From Paraburkholderia humisilvae (GTDB taxonomy: Bacteria > Pseudomonadota > Gammaproteobacteria > Burkholderiales > Burkholderiaceae), in the NCBI RefSeq assembly GCF_902859855.1, contig NZ_CADIKH010000028.1, positions 33,621 to 97,620 on the forward strand: 64,000 nucleotides of DNA. The letters are read 5' to 3'. Position numbers and translations under genes: made by a program. Shown piece after piece: positions 46,701 through 53,728 of this stretch (the first letter of the stretch is position 1; every line of letters starts with the position of its first letter). The notes under the pieces were generated by a model. That model searched no databases. It was given only the letters and a program-made list of their open reading frames with translations, and was not told where the DNA came from.

Positions 46701-49700
46701 CACCGGGCGCCCGGCCGCGAGCTCGGCGGCCTTGCGCGCGAGCTCGAGATACGCGGTGCCGGGCAGCGTCGGGACTCCCGAGACAACGTGATCGCGGACC
46801 ACGAACTCGCGCGGCCGGAACGTCTTCCTGAACAGTTGACGCTCGAACGTCGATTCGTTGCTGTCGAGGAGCGGATGCAGGACCGGCGGCGCAAAGGCCG
46901 TTGGACGCGCGGCGCGCTCGACCCAGTGGCGGCGGTCCGCGAATGGATACGGCGGCAGCGGCGTGCGCCGGCCTTCCCGCATGAAGCCACGACAGTCGGC
47001 GAGCAGGCCGTTCAGCCACAATTGCGCGAGCTTGCGCTGGTTGCCGCCCTGTGACATCAGCGCGACGAACTGGTCGGTCTCAGTGCGGCTCAGCAGTTTC
47101 GTAATCTGCTCGGCATCCTTCGCATGACCGGTCAGCGTCTCCGCGCCGGGCTTGCCTGTCGCGAACGCGGCGAGCCGATCGGCAAGCTGCACGAGATCCG
47201 TCGCGAAAATCACGAGGCGATGGTCGAACGATTTGCGGCCGTTCTGCAGCGTATAGGCGACGTCGGCGATGCGCGGCGCGTGATCGTCGCGGCGCAAGCG
47301 CGCGGAGAGTCGCGCGGCCATCTCACGCAACTGCTCGTCGTTGTGCGCCGACAGCGGGAACGCCAGTTCGCCGGTAACGGGCGTGCCCTGCTCCTCATAC
47401 GGCAGATATTGCTCGAGCACCACATGCGCGTTCGCGCCGCCGGCGCCGAACGAGCTAACGCCGGCTCGCAGCGGTTCGCCAGCGCGGCGCGGCCGCCACG
47501 GCGCTAGTGTCTGCTGGACCTCGAACGGTGTGCCGGCGAAGTCGATATGGGCGTTCAACTGCGCTGAATGCAGCGAAGGCACCAGTTCGCCGTGCCGCAT
47601 CTGCAGCAGCACCTTGGTCACACCGACCACGCCGGCCGCCGCCTCGAGATGACCGATGTTTGTCTTGACCGATCCGATCGGGCACGACCGCGCCGGCACG
47701 GCCGCCGACGCAAACGCGTTCGACAGGCCAGCGATCTCGATCGGATCGCCGAGTTCGGTACCCGTACCATGCGCCTCGATGTAGCCGATCGTGTCGGCGG
47801 TGACGTCAGCCCGCTGCAGCGCGGCCGCGATCAGATCGCCCTGCGCCTTCGGGTTCGGCACCGTGTAGCCAGCCGTGCGCCCGCCGTGATTGACCACGAC
47901 GCCGCGGACCACGCCATAGACGTGATCGCCGTCGCGCAGCGCGTCGTCGAGCGGCTTCAGATACAACGCGCCGACGCCCTCGCCCGCGACATAACCGTTC
48001 GCGTCGGCGCCAAACGTACGGCACACGCCATCGGGCGACAGCGCGCCGCCCGCGCGGTTAATGTCGAACTTGTGCTGATGCAGGTCGAGATTGACGCCGC
48101 CGACCAGCGCGCTCGAACAGTTGCCGTTGCGGATCGCCTCGCACGCGAGATAGAGCGCCGTCAGGCTCGACGAACATGCGGTGTCGACGGTCAGGCTCGG
48201 CCCGCGCAGATTCATCCAGTACGACACGCGGTTCGCAATGCTCCAGAGGAACGAATTCGGATTCGTATCCCGGCCGGCAAGCTTCGCTTCGACGCCGGCC
48301 ATCTGGTACATCGCCCAGACCGCGCCGACGAACACGCCGACGTCGCGCGTCCCGGTATCGCGGCCGAGGATTTCCGGGTAGTAGCCGGCATCCTCGAGCG
48401 CTTCCCACGCGACTTCCAGAAAGAGCCGCTCCTGCGGGTCGAGCATCTCGGCTTCGCGCGGCGAGATGTTGAAGAACAGCGAATCGAAACGGTCGATCGC
48501 GTCGATGAAGCCGCCACGATAGGTGCGCATGAACGGGGTGCGCGCACGCAACGCGAGTCGTTCGGCGCCGATCTCGTCAACGCAGTCGCGGCCGGCGCGC
48601 AGGTTGTCCCAAAACTGGTCAAGCGTGGCCGCCTTCGGATACCGGCCTGCCATCCCGACGATCGCGATCGCGCGCGGCGCAGACGATGCCTGCGCCCGCG
48701 CCGCGACGTCGCGAGACGGCAGCCTGGCGGTCGCGGAAACAGCGGTGCGAGCGGACGCCGTGTTCGGGCTGGCATCGGCACCGCCGGTGACGAGCGCCTT
48801 CGACGCTCGGTGATAACGGATCATCCGGTACGCCGCATGGAGATTGCCGAGCGCGTCATGCCGGCTGCCTTCGAGCGCGAGTTCGGGGATGTCGGAGAGC
48901 GTGTCGAAACCGCGCGTGAGACGCGTAATCAGTTCATCGACCTCGCCGTCCTTCAGCCCGGCGGGAATCGCGAGCCGCGCCATCCCGCCAAGCGGTCCGT
49001 CCTTTCGCATGCCGATGCTGTGTGCGCCGCCGCGAATGCCGGTCTGCTGATAGAGCCAGGCGAGAAACGACGCGACGGGATGATCGAAACCGGCGAAGTC
49101 CGGCAGGCGCTTCACGTCGATCAGCACGCAATGGCCGCCGGCCGGCGCGACCAGCGGCACGCCGCGCGCGACCAGCGCATCCCAAACTCGCCCGACCGCG
49201 CGAACGCGCTGCGCGACACGCCCGGCGATACGCTCGCGCTCGCCGAGCGCGACACCGACGAGCTGGCGGCCAATAGCGTCGAGTCCGCCGCCGTCATGCT
49301 GCTGCCGGCCGGCAAAGGCCGCGTACAGCGCGCCGTCGTTCGTCGCGATCACGCCGCCGCGATCGACGCCGAAGTCCTTGGCGAGCGACGCGGTCACGAC
49401 GTCCGCGCACGCCAGCAGTTCGCGCGCGACCGTCCAGAGGTCCTTGCCGGCCTGTGCGCCGTCGCGCGCGATCAGGTAGCGCGCGTTTTCCAGTACGCGC
49501 GTGGCGTCGATTACGAGCGCGATCCGGTGCGGCGCGAGCAGCGCCTTGACCGCGCGCAGATGCTCGAGTGATACCGGATGGCCGCCGGTCGCGTTGTTGC
49601 AGAGCTCGATCCAGACACAGCCGATCTCGTCAGCGTGACGCTCGATCTGTTCCGCAAGTGCGCTCGGGTCGAGTTCAGCCTTGAACGGCGTGTCCGCGTC

Positions 49701-51665
49701 GACGCGAAACGCGTCCGGATGCGGCAGTTCATGCGGACTCAGGCCGGCGTCGATCTGGTGATAGAGGCCGGACGGGAATAGCAGGTTCTGCAGTACGCGT
49801 CCGCGTTTCGGCCATGCGCCGCAAAGCAGCGACTCCGCCGCGCGGCCGGATCCGGTCAACAGCACGTGATCGAAGCCGAACGTGTCGCGCAACACCGCAT
49901 CGACGTCAACAGGCGCCTGCAGTTGCGCATGCAACTGTTTGATGCCACGCCGCACGAACGCCGTATCGAGTTGCGCCCACGAATCGGTCTTCAGATCGAA
50001 CTCGATATGCGCGGCGGCGACATTCAACGGGTTGTAACCGTGTTCAGCGAGTACGCGCGAACGCGTGTCGCCTTCCACCCACGCTTGTGAGGCGGCGCCA
50101 TACACGTGAGCCTCGCCACCGCCGTCTTGCGGCTGGCTGCCTTGCGCGGAGCCGGCGACTGCCGCGCCAGCCGCCGGTTGCTGACCGGCCACGAGCGTAT
50201 GGTTCTCGCCGTCCGGCGTCTGCAGCCGGTCCGGATCGGCGACCATCAGGATGATGTCGATCACGTTGTCCGCGCGACCGCTGCCGGCGGGCCGGCACAG
50301 ATAGATCGTGCGGTTCTCGGGCCGAAACTTGTTCTTGAACTGGAGGTTACCCTCGTCGTTGAAGATGTTCTGCCTGTGCAGATCGTCGAGCATCCGGTCG
50401 ACATCGGGATCCGCGTTCTCACATACGGTTAGCCGGCAGCCATAGGTGCCGCCGAGGCTCAGCACGTCGTTGCCCTCGCCCGCTAGCGTGCGGATGATGT
50501 TGACGATCGCGTACTCGAGGCCGCCGAGCGGCATGTCCGGCGGATAGAACTCGAGGTCCATCAGATAGCCGTTGCAGTCCGCAGTACGGATCGCCGAGAT
50601 CAGGATGACGTTCTGCAGCACGTCATCGAGATAAGTCAGGAACAGCCGGTGCTGCGGATCGAGGCTCCCCGCGAGGATCTCGTCCTTCACGATAGGGATG
50701 AGCGGATTGACCATCGGCCGCGTCGCACACCAGCGCTCGATCACGCTCGCGATATCGCGATCGACGCCTGGTTCGGTGCCGCAACGATATTCGGCGGTAC
50801 GGCACGTACCGGCCTTCTCGAACTTCGATACCTGATAGCGCAGCCGGCGCATCGCGCCGCCTTCGAGCGAGAATGCGCGGATGCCGAGCACGCGTTGAAC
50901 GACGCCGAACGGCGTCGACGAGAAGCGCGCACCGCCGATTTCCTCGACGACTTCGTCGGTCAGGATATTGAGCTGATAGCCGCGCGATTCGCAGTAGTGG
51001 TGCAACTCCGCGGCGATTTCGTGAAAGTAGCCGCTCGGGCCCGTGTACGCGTAGCCGAGCACCAGATCCTTGCAACGGCCATAGTGGAAATAGCCGCGCC
51101 GCGCGCTACCGATGAACAGGTTCGGCGCGATGTTGCGCGTGCCGCGCGACATGCTGCCTTCATTGCGGTGCGCAACGAACAGCGACTCGATCTGCGCGTG
51201 CAATTGAGGGAACGCGGGCAGATCCTTCCCGAGCATCCGGATGCTATCGCCCGCTGCCGTCACCGGCATGTCCCGCGCGGCCGACGCTTGCGGCACGGGC
51301 GACGGCCGCGCCGGCGCGTCGCCCGGTGCGCGGTGGGACGTCGGCGCAGCATCGGCTGGTGCGCCGAACTTCGCGGCGACGACGGTGCGATGCCGGTCGA
51401 CGAAATAGCCGGCCAGCGTTTCGATATTGAAATACTCGAAAAGCAGCGTCTTCGGCAGCGTCCCGAAATCCTCCTCGAGCTGCTTGATCATCTTCAGGAT
51501 GCGAAACGAATCAACACCGATCTCGCCGAACGGCGTCGTGATGTCGACGTCGGTCTGCGCCGACGCAGTATCGGCAATAAGGCCGATCGTCAGCGATTTC
51601 AACCACGACCGCGTCAAGTCGACCAAAAGCTCGCGATTCTGCAGATCCCATTCCGCCGTTGCCAT
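40695..51665 (-). CDS. polyketide synthase with ACP-DUF2156-PLP lyase start, then KS-DH-KR-ACP-KS-KR; 3656 aa
   Basis: First gene of the operon; a GAAGG Shine-Dalgarno sequence precedes the ATG. Domains, by rough residue: ACP 1-95 (GVDS); a GNAT-fold domain like the C-terminal catalytic part of phosphatidylglycerol lysyltransferases (DUF2156) 139-472, with LRYQVSKFEKAG and LSLGG blocks; a PLP-dependent beta-eliminating lyase of the tryptophanase/tyrosine phenol-lyase type 521-932, in which GRAAES, VIDATRVLENAR (Asp720, Arg723) and SLAKDFG (Lys763, aligned with the PLP lysine) are visible; KS 995-1415 (TACSSS, HGTGT, NIGH); DH 1590-1890 with intact HVVSGVPTLP and LLDAAMQ; KR 2120-2370; ACP 2410-2485 (GFDS); KS 2556-2997; KR 3358-3608. 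The last module lacks an ACP, which begins the next protein. The N-terminal ACP lacks a KS, so it either loads a starter or completes a module begun on another protein. The ACP-DUF-lyase order resembles the DUF-SH sulfur-inserting unit of leinamycin synthases; that parallel is an inference. Confidence 0.96.
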   Translation of the reverse strand: MATAEWDLQNRELLVDLTRSWLKSLTIGLIADTASAQTDVDITTPFGEIGVDSFRILKMIKQLEEDFGTLPKTLLFEYFNIETLAGYFVDRHRTVVAAKFGAPADAAPTSHRAPGDAPARPSPVPQASAARDMPVTAAGDSIRMLGKDLPAFPQLHAQIESLFVAHRNEGSMSRGTRNIAPNLFIGSARRGYFHYGRCKDLVLGYAYTGPSGYFHEIAAELHHYCESRGYQLNILTDEVVEEIGGARFSSTPFGVVQRVLGIRAFSLEGGAMRRLRYQVSKFEKAGTCRTAEYRCGTEPGVDRDIASVIERWCATRPMVNPLIPIVKDEILAGSLDPQHRLFLTYLDDVLQNVILISAIRTADCNGYLMDLEFYPPDMPLGGLEYAIVNIIRTLAGEGNDVLSLGGTYGCRLTVCENADPDVDRMLDDLHRQNIFNDEGNLQFKNKFRPENRTIYLCRPAGSGRADNVIDIILMVADPDRLQTPDGENHTLVAGQQPAAGAAVAGSAQGSQPQDGGGEAHVYGAASQAWVEGDTRSRVLAEHGYNPLNVAAAHIEFDLKTDSWAQLDTAFVRRGIKQLHAQLQAPVDVDAVLRDTFGFDHVLLTGSGRAAESLLCGAWPKRGRVLQNLLFPSGLYHQIDAGLSPHELPHPDAFRVDADTPFKAELDPSALAEQIERHADEIGCVWIELCNNATGGHPVSLEHLRAVKALLAPHRIALVIDATRVLENARYLIARDGAQAGKDLWTVARELLACADVVTASLAKDFGVDRGGVIATNDGALYAAFAGRQQHDGGGLDAIGRQLVGVALGERERIAGRVAQRVRAVGRVWDALVARGVPLVAPAGGHCVLIDVKRLPDFAGFDHPVASFLAWLYQQTGIRGGAHSIGMRKDGPLGGMARLAIPAGLKDGEVDELITRLTRGFDTLSDIPELALEGSRHDALGNLHAAYRMIRYHRASKALVTGGADASPNTASARTAVSATARLPSRDVAARAQASSAPRAIAIVGMAGRYPKAATLDQFWDNLRAGRDCVDEIGAERLALRARTPFMRTYRGGFIDAIDRFDSLFFNISPREAEMLDPQERLFLEVAWEALEDAGYYPEILGRDTGTRDVGVFVGAVWAMYQMAGVEAKLAGRDTNPNSFLWSIANRVSYWMNLRGPSLTVDTACSSSLTALYLACEAIRNGNCSSALVGGVNLDLHQHKFDINRAGGALSPDGVCRTFGADANGYVAGEGVGALYLKPLDDALRDGDHVYGVVRGVVVNHGGRTAGYTVPNPKAQGDLIAAALQRADVTADTIGYIEAHGTGTELGDPIEIAGLSNAFASAAVPARSCPIGSVKTNIGHLEAAAGVVGVTKVLLQMRHGELVPSLHSAQLNAHIDFAGTPFEVQQTLAPWRPRRAGEPLRAGVSSFGAGGANAHVVLEQYLPYEEQGTPVTGELAFPLSAHNDEQLREMAARLSARLRRDDHAPRIADVAYTLQNGRKSFDHRLVIFATDLVQLADRLAAFATGKPGAETLTGHAKDAEQITKLLSRTETDQFVALMSQGGNQRKLAQLWLNGLLADCRGFMREGRRTPLPPYPFADRRHWVERAARPTAFAPPVLHPLLDSNESTFERQLFRKTFRPREFVVRDHVVSGVPTLPGTAYLELARKAAELAAGRPVRRIRNVTWLSPLTVANDSVTEAFVELKPNGETVAFEVYSEPDGVRRLHAQGRLIYELAYRAADMNVDAVDLAAVRERCAPLSDGAPASIYARFDQAGMHYGTQFQALSEVRKGDGEVLGRLQLPPLDEADFESFVLHPVLLDAAMQAGIAAQLDGGAGEMRVPYSLGEVEILHPLTRDCYSYVTKRGGSRGGVSREDVAIVDGSGKVLVRIHETVGVPITGMHDRQTAAPAEHGDTFAMLHYTRAWRPETLDAAAGRDALVLFDTDTKLRDACVRQGRAAALVLHGTRFESHGDGAYTIDAANADDYARVLEALRADGWSLQRICHACGDRVDNATDDLGAAPEAALDLGVYTFLPLSRAWAATRPADGAQLVYLYRNASRDPQPHHEAINGFARCVELEQPRLACKVLEIRTVSLDADRADVSARALLAEFDAGAQASRAVRYGPEGREVRTLRRLPEQELRAEAGPMLRQGGVYLITGGAGGLGLLFAAHLAKTCHARLVLTGRSAPSGKLDAELDALRAHGAQVLYVQADVARVDDARRAVDACRTRFGRIDGVLHCAGVLRDSLLRNKTREEMAAVFAPKILGVHHLDELTRDDALDCFVLFSSLAAVGGNVGQCDYAYANHYLDSFAARRDALRAAGRRNGRSLSINWSLWAEGGMKLDAQTERVFRRNLGIAPLRSEDGLAAFTAGLSAAVPQLAVLSGVQTKVERAWGLTQSDAQRPKSSASAIGGAAKQPEAAGDGPGAASRGEAPQTDALFHAIVRKLSGTVLELLKLDADDLSRDSVLLDVGFDSIGLSTFADAINRIYGLDLNPVLFFEYPSINAIAGVLASEHATAARAVHGASEASSTVRAPAPSAPAAAVARDETRAPLPDGIDKGWRAPGAAPAPRRPSGSRFAADPIAIVGIAGIMPQSSDVHEYWTNLRDARDLVTEIPRERWIWEDVAGDPVKDVNRSYSRWGGFMKEVDKFDPLFFGITPREAEMMDPQQRLLIQTVWSAIEDAGHRVSDLAGTRTGLFVGASSQDYIDVLAQHQSALDGYSASGNAHSILANRISFLFNLRGPSAPLDTACSSSLVALHRAIESIHTGSSEMAIVAGVQVMLTPTGHISLSAAGMLSPDGKCKTFTKGADGYVRGEGVGAIFIKRLSQARNDGNPVYAVIRATAENHGGRVTNLTAPNPKAQTELLLEAYEHARIDPSTVGYIECHGTGTSLGDPIEIQALKKSFADLYARHGLAAPPVPHCGLSSVKTNIGHLEPAAGIASLLKVLLAIRHRQIPAMLHFDMPNPYIDLSGSPFYVVDKTTPWDAPRAPDGEPLPRRAGVSAFGWGGANAHVVLEEYVDDPVPSHDEDEQLFVLSARDGERLREYAGALAAYLRTYDDVALGDLAWTLQVGRDEMDERLAIVARTHGELLGCLSAFAAGETEVGGCWSARVPRRRAMEDADPVRFADASVALAELARGWTGGRRIDWRQLHSAQRRRLSVPTYPFARERYWVGDATQNDRTGPAAATTVSPQATGADVGAVLAEPVWTDAAAALRPDTPLQAPKLYEAVLCDLSHLDAERLRAELPGLAHVARPAAGADHAERYRIAALAVFERIQHVLKTKPSAPVLLQIVAPYDDERNPLYAGLAGLVRSARVEQPNLIAQLVLVDEAADEAALAQRLRDCRTVPGEAVFRYERAQASVARWRDVAGELARSGVPIALRECGVYLIVGGLGGLGLIFAREILRQVPHATVVLTGRGALTDTRRDRLHALAAEWSVPAERLDYRELDLERLDSVRECIDAIVARHGALHGVLHGAGTTNDSLIVKKDAESFAQVLAPKVAGTFHLDVATRELDLDFVVLFSSLSAALGNVGQADYAAANGFMDAYARMRNALARAGERRGHTLSVNWPLWDEGGMRLDAKARARLFASTGLLPMRTDTGVHVWHRALSAQLGQLLVMEGQTARLRRIVPGLSEVAPRGARPVDTQGQPATDAGQLLARLRQRVLVDLHGFQKLGVTDVE

Positions 51666-51741
51666 AGACCTTCAACCATCATCGAATACATAAATATGGA
51701 ATGCTTATCAGTTGGAAAACCCCGCTGATGCACAGCGGCAT

Positions 51742-51762
51742 GGTTGCTGGAATTCCCCAACC
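51742..51762. promoter_or_regulatory. inverted repeat GGTTG-N11-CAACC, possible operator
   Basis: Perfect 5-bp arms are separated by 11 bp that themselves contain GGAATTCC. The centre lies about 85 bp upstream of the PKS start codon. Position and dyad symmetry fit a regulator-binding site, but arms this short can arise by chance and no regulator gene is present in the window. Confidence 0.25.
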
Positions 51763-51975
51763 CGGCCCGGATGCGAATCGACGCGGCTCCGTCGTCACGC
51801 GAATGCGACATCGCGCGACCGTAGCCCGGCACGCCGGGTGTCACCGATCATCCCTCGGTTCATCGTCGCGCGCCGCATCTCGAGGATGTGCGAATCGACA
51901 CCTTGAACTCGACGGCGACGACTATAACAAAGGGGGTTTGCACGCCGAGGCCGTTCGGCGAAGGCCGGCGGGATG

Positions 51976-51999
51976 GCGCGAAGGCGCTTCGCTTCGCGC
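51976..51999. other. strong GC hairpin in the divergent leader
   Basis: A perfect 8-bp stem (GCGCGAAG with CTTCGCGC) closes an 8-nt loop. No T-run follows on either strand, so it does not look like an intrinsic terminator. It may be an RNA structure in the 5' leader of the pump operon or a chromosomal repeat of the host; copy number elsewhere in the genome is unknown. Confidence 0.45.
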
Positions 52000-52183
52000 A
52001 GAACCGCCAGGTTTCGCCGTGGTTTTCGTCAAGATTGCAGACCATCGATATAGTGCGTCCGACGCTTTAAACGAGAGACGAGGCGGCATCGCGCCCGGCG
52101 CCTCGCGGCCCGATGATGCGAGAGAACCTCCAGCAGCTCGTTGGTCAACCCTGACCCTGTCCGTCACGTAGAGAGGTGCCTGA

Positions 52184-53728
52184 ATGATCGAAGGTTTGCG
52201 GCGCCGCGCCGGCTTGACGGTTCGGCTGCGGATGCCGCTTGTGCCTTGTGTGGCGATGCTTGCGACGCTGCTGCTGTCAGCGTGCGCGCTCGGCCCGGAT
52301 TTCCGCCCACCGGCTGCGCCGCAGGTGGCGCGCTATACGGCGGCGCCCATGCCCGAACTCACCGTCGATGCGCCCGGCCCCGGCGGCACCGCGCAGCGTT
52401 TCGCGATCGGCGCGGACATCCCCGCCGCCTGGTGGACGCTGTTGCGCTGCGAACCGCTCGATACGCTGATCCGCGACGCGCTCGCGCAGAGCCCGAACAT
52501 CGCGGCCGCGCAGGCCGCATTGCGTCAGGCCAGCGAAACGTGGCACGCGCAGTTCGGCGACAGCCTGCTGCCCCGCGTCGACGGCCAGTTGAGCGCACAG
52601 CGCGAGAAGATCAACGGAATCGCGTTCGGACAGCCGAATTTCGTCGAGGCATTGAATCTTTACAACGCGTCGGTCAACGTGTCGTACGACCTCGACCTGT
52701 TTGGTGGCGCGCGGCGCCTGGTCGAGGCATCGAAAGCGAATGTCGATGTTCAGAACTACCAGTTGCGCGCCGCATACCTGACGCTCACGTCAAACATCGT
52801 GACGGCCGCCGTACGCGAGGCGTCGCTACGCGCGCAAATCGAGGCGATCGAGGAGATCGCCGGCGACCAGCAACGCCAGCTCGCGTTGCTCGACAAGCAG
52901 TTCGCCTTCGGCGGGACCTCGCGTAGCGCGGTGCTGCTGCAGCAGACCCAACTCGCGCAGACGCGCGCGAGAACTCCACCGCTGTCGCTGCAGCTCGATC
53001 AGGTGCGGCACGAACTCGCCGCGCTCGCGGGCCGCCTGCCGAGTGACGCACACATCCCCGAATTCCGGCTCGAGATGTTCACGTTGCCCGACTCGCTGCC
53101 CGTCAGCGTGCCCTCGGCGCTCGTGCGCCAGCGGCCCGATATCCTCGCGTCCGAGGCGTTGCTGCATCAGGCGAGCGCACAGGTCGGTGTCGCGACGGCG
53201 GCGCTCTATCCGCAGATCTCGCTGACCGCGAGCTACGGGACGTCGGGCGTGACGCCTGCGGATCTGTTTAGCGCCGCCGGCGTCATCTGGAGCATCGGCG
53301 CGGGTCTCGCGCAGCCGATCTTCCACGGCGGCGCGCTGCGCGCGAAGAAGCGCGCGGCCGAGGCCGCATACGAACAGGCGAGCGCGCAATACCGCGAGAC
53401 GGTGCTGCAGGGATTCCAGAACGTCGCCGATTCGCTGCGCGCGCTCGAACACGATGCGGCCGGCCTGCGCACGCAGACGGACGCGTGGTCCTCCGCGAGG
53501 AATTCGCTTTCGATCACTCGAGAGCAATACCGGCTTGGCGCGGTCGACTATCTCGCGCTGCTCGATGCACAGCGCCAGTACCTCAACACCACCGTCGACG
53601 TCGCCCAGGCACGCGCCGCGCGCTTCGCCGATACGGCCGCGCTGTTCCAGTCGCTGGGCGGCGGCTGGTGGAACGCCGACGAACCCATGCAGGCCGCCGT
53701 CCGACCGGCCGAGGAGCCACTCCGATGA
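52184..53728 (+). CDS. outer-membrane efflux lipoprotein (NodT/OprM family)
   Basis: 514 aa, the TolC-like outer-membrane channel of a tripartite efflux system. The N terminus is a lipoprotein signal peptide with lipobox LSAC, giving Cys34 as the lipidated residue, followed by the ALGPDFRPP start typical of NodT proteins. The two repeated coiled-coil/barrel halves are recognisable by LYNASVNVSYDLDLFG and by ALYPQISLTASYG with GLAQPIFHGG near the end. Its stop overlaps the start of the adaptor gene (ATGA). It is the first gene of the efflux operon and reads away from the PKS operon. Export of, or resistance to, the polyketide is a reasonable inference from position; the substrate is not shown by sequence. 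Confidence 0.95.
   Translation: MIEGLRRRAGLTVRLRMPLVPCVAMLATLLLSACALGPDFRPPAAPQVARYTAAPMPELTVDAPGPGGTAQRFAIGADIPAAWWTLLRCEPLDTLIRDALAQSPNIAAAQAALRQASETWHAQFGDSLLPRVDGQLSAQREKINGIAFGQPNFVEALNLYNASVNVSYDLDLFGGARRLVEASKANVDVQNYQLRAAYLTLTSNIVTAAVREASLRAQIEAIEEIAGDQQRQLALLDKQFAFGGTSRSAVLLQQTQLAQTRARTPPLSLQLDQVRHELAALAGRLPSDAHIPEFRLEMFTLPDSLPVSVPSALVRQRPDILASEALLHQASAQVGVATAALYPQISLTASYGTSGVTPADLFSAAGVIWSIGAGLAQPIFHGGALRAKKRAAEAAYEQASAQYRETVLQGFQNVADSLRALEHDAAGLRTQTDAWSSARNSLSITREQYRLGAVDYLALLDAQRQYLNTTVDVAQARAARFADTAALFQSLGGGWWNADEPMQAAVRPAEEPLR

Larger units (their letters stand above)
51666..52183. other. divergent intergenic region between PKS operon and RND pump operon
   Basis: No convincing gene lies in these 518 bp. 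The region must hold the promoters for both the minus-strand PKS operon and the plus-strand efflux operon. It contains an inverted repeat near the PKS side and a strong GC hairpin in the middle. The pump gene has a GAGAGGTG ribosome-binding site about 7 nt before its ATG. I could not assign -35/-10 boxes with confidence. No regulator gene lies next to it. Confidence 0.7.

Noticed and set aside
50250..51250. Reading the GNAT-like domain as a GNAT decarboxylating loading domain (CurA type)
   Set aside because: Its motifs resemble the lysyl-phosphatidylglycerol synthase C-terminal/DUF2156 type more than CurA-type GNAT, and it follows rather than precedes the ACP. It is kept only as a minor alternative.
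53485..53724. Upstream extension of the adaptor protein
   Set aside because: It lies inside the outer-membrane lipoprotein gene; the ATG at 53725 starts just before a membrane anchor and overlaps the stop in the usual way.
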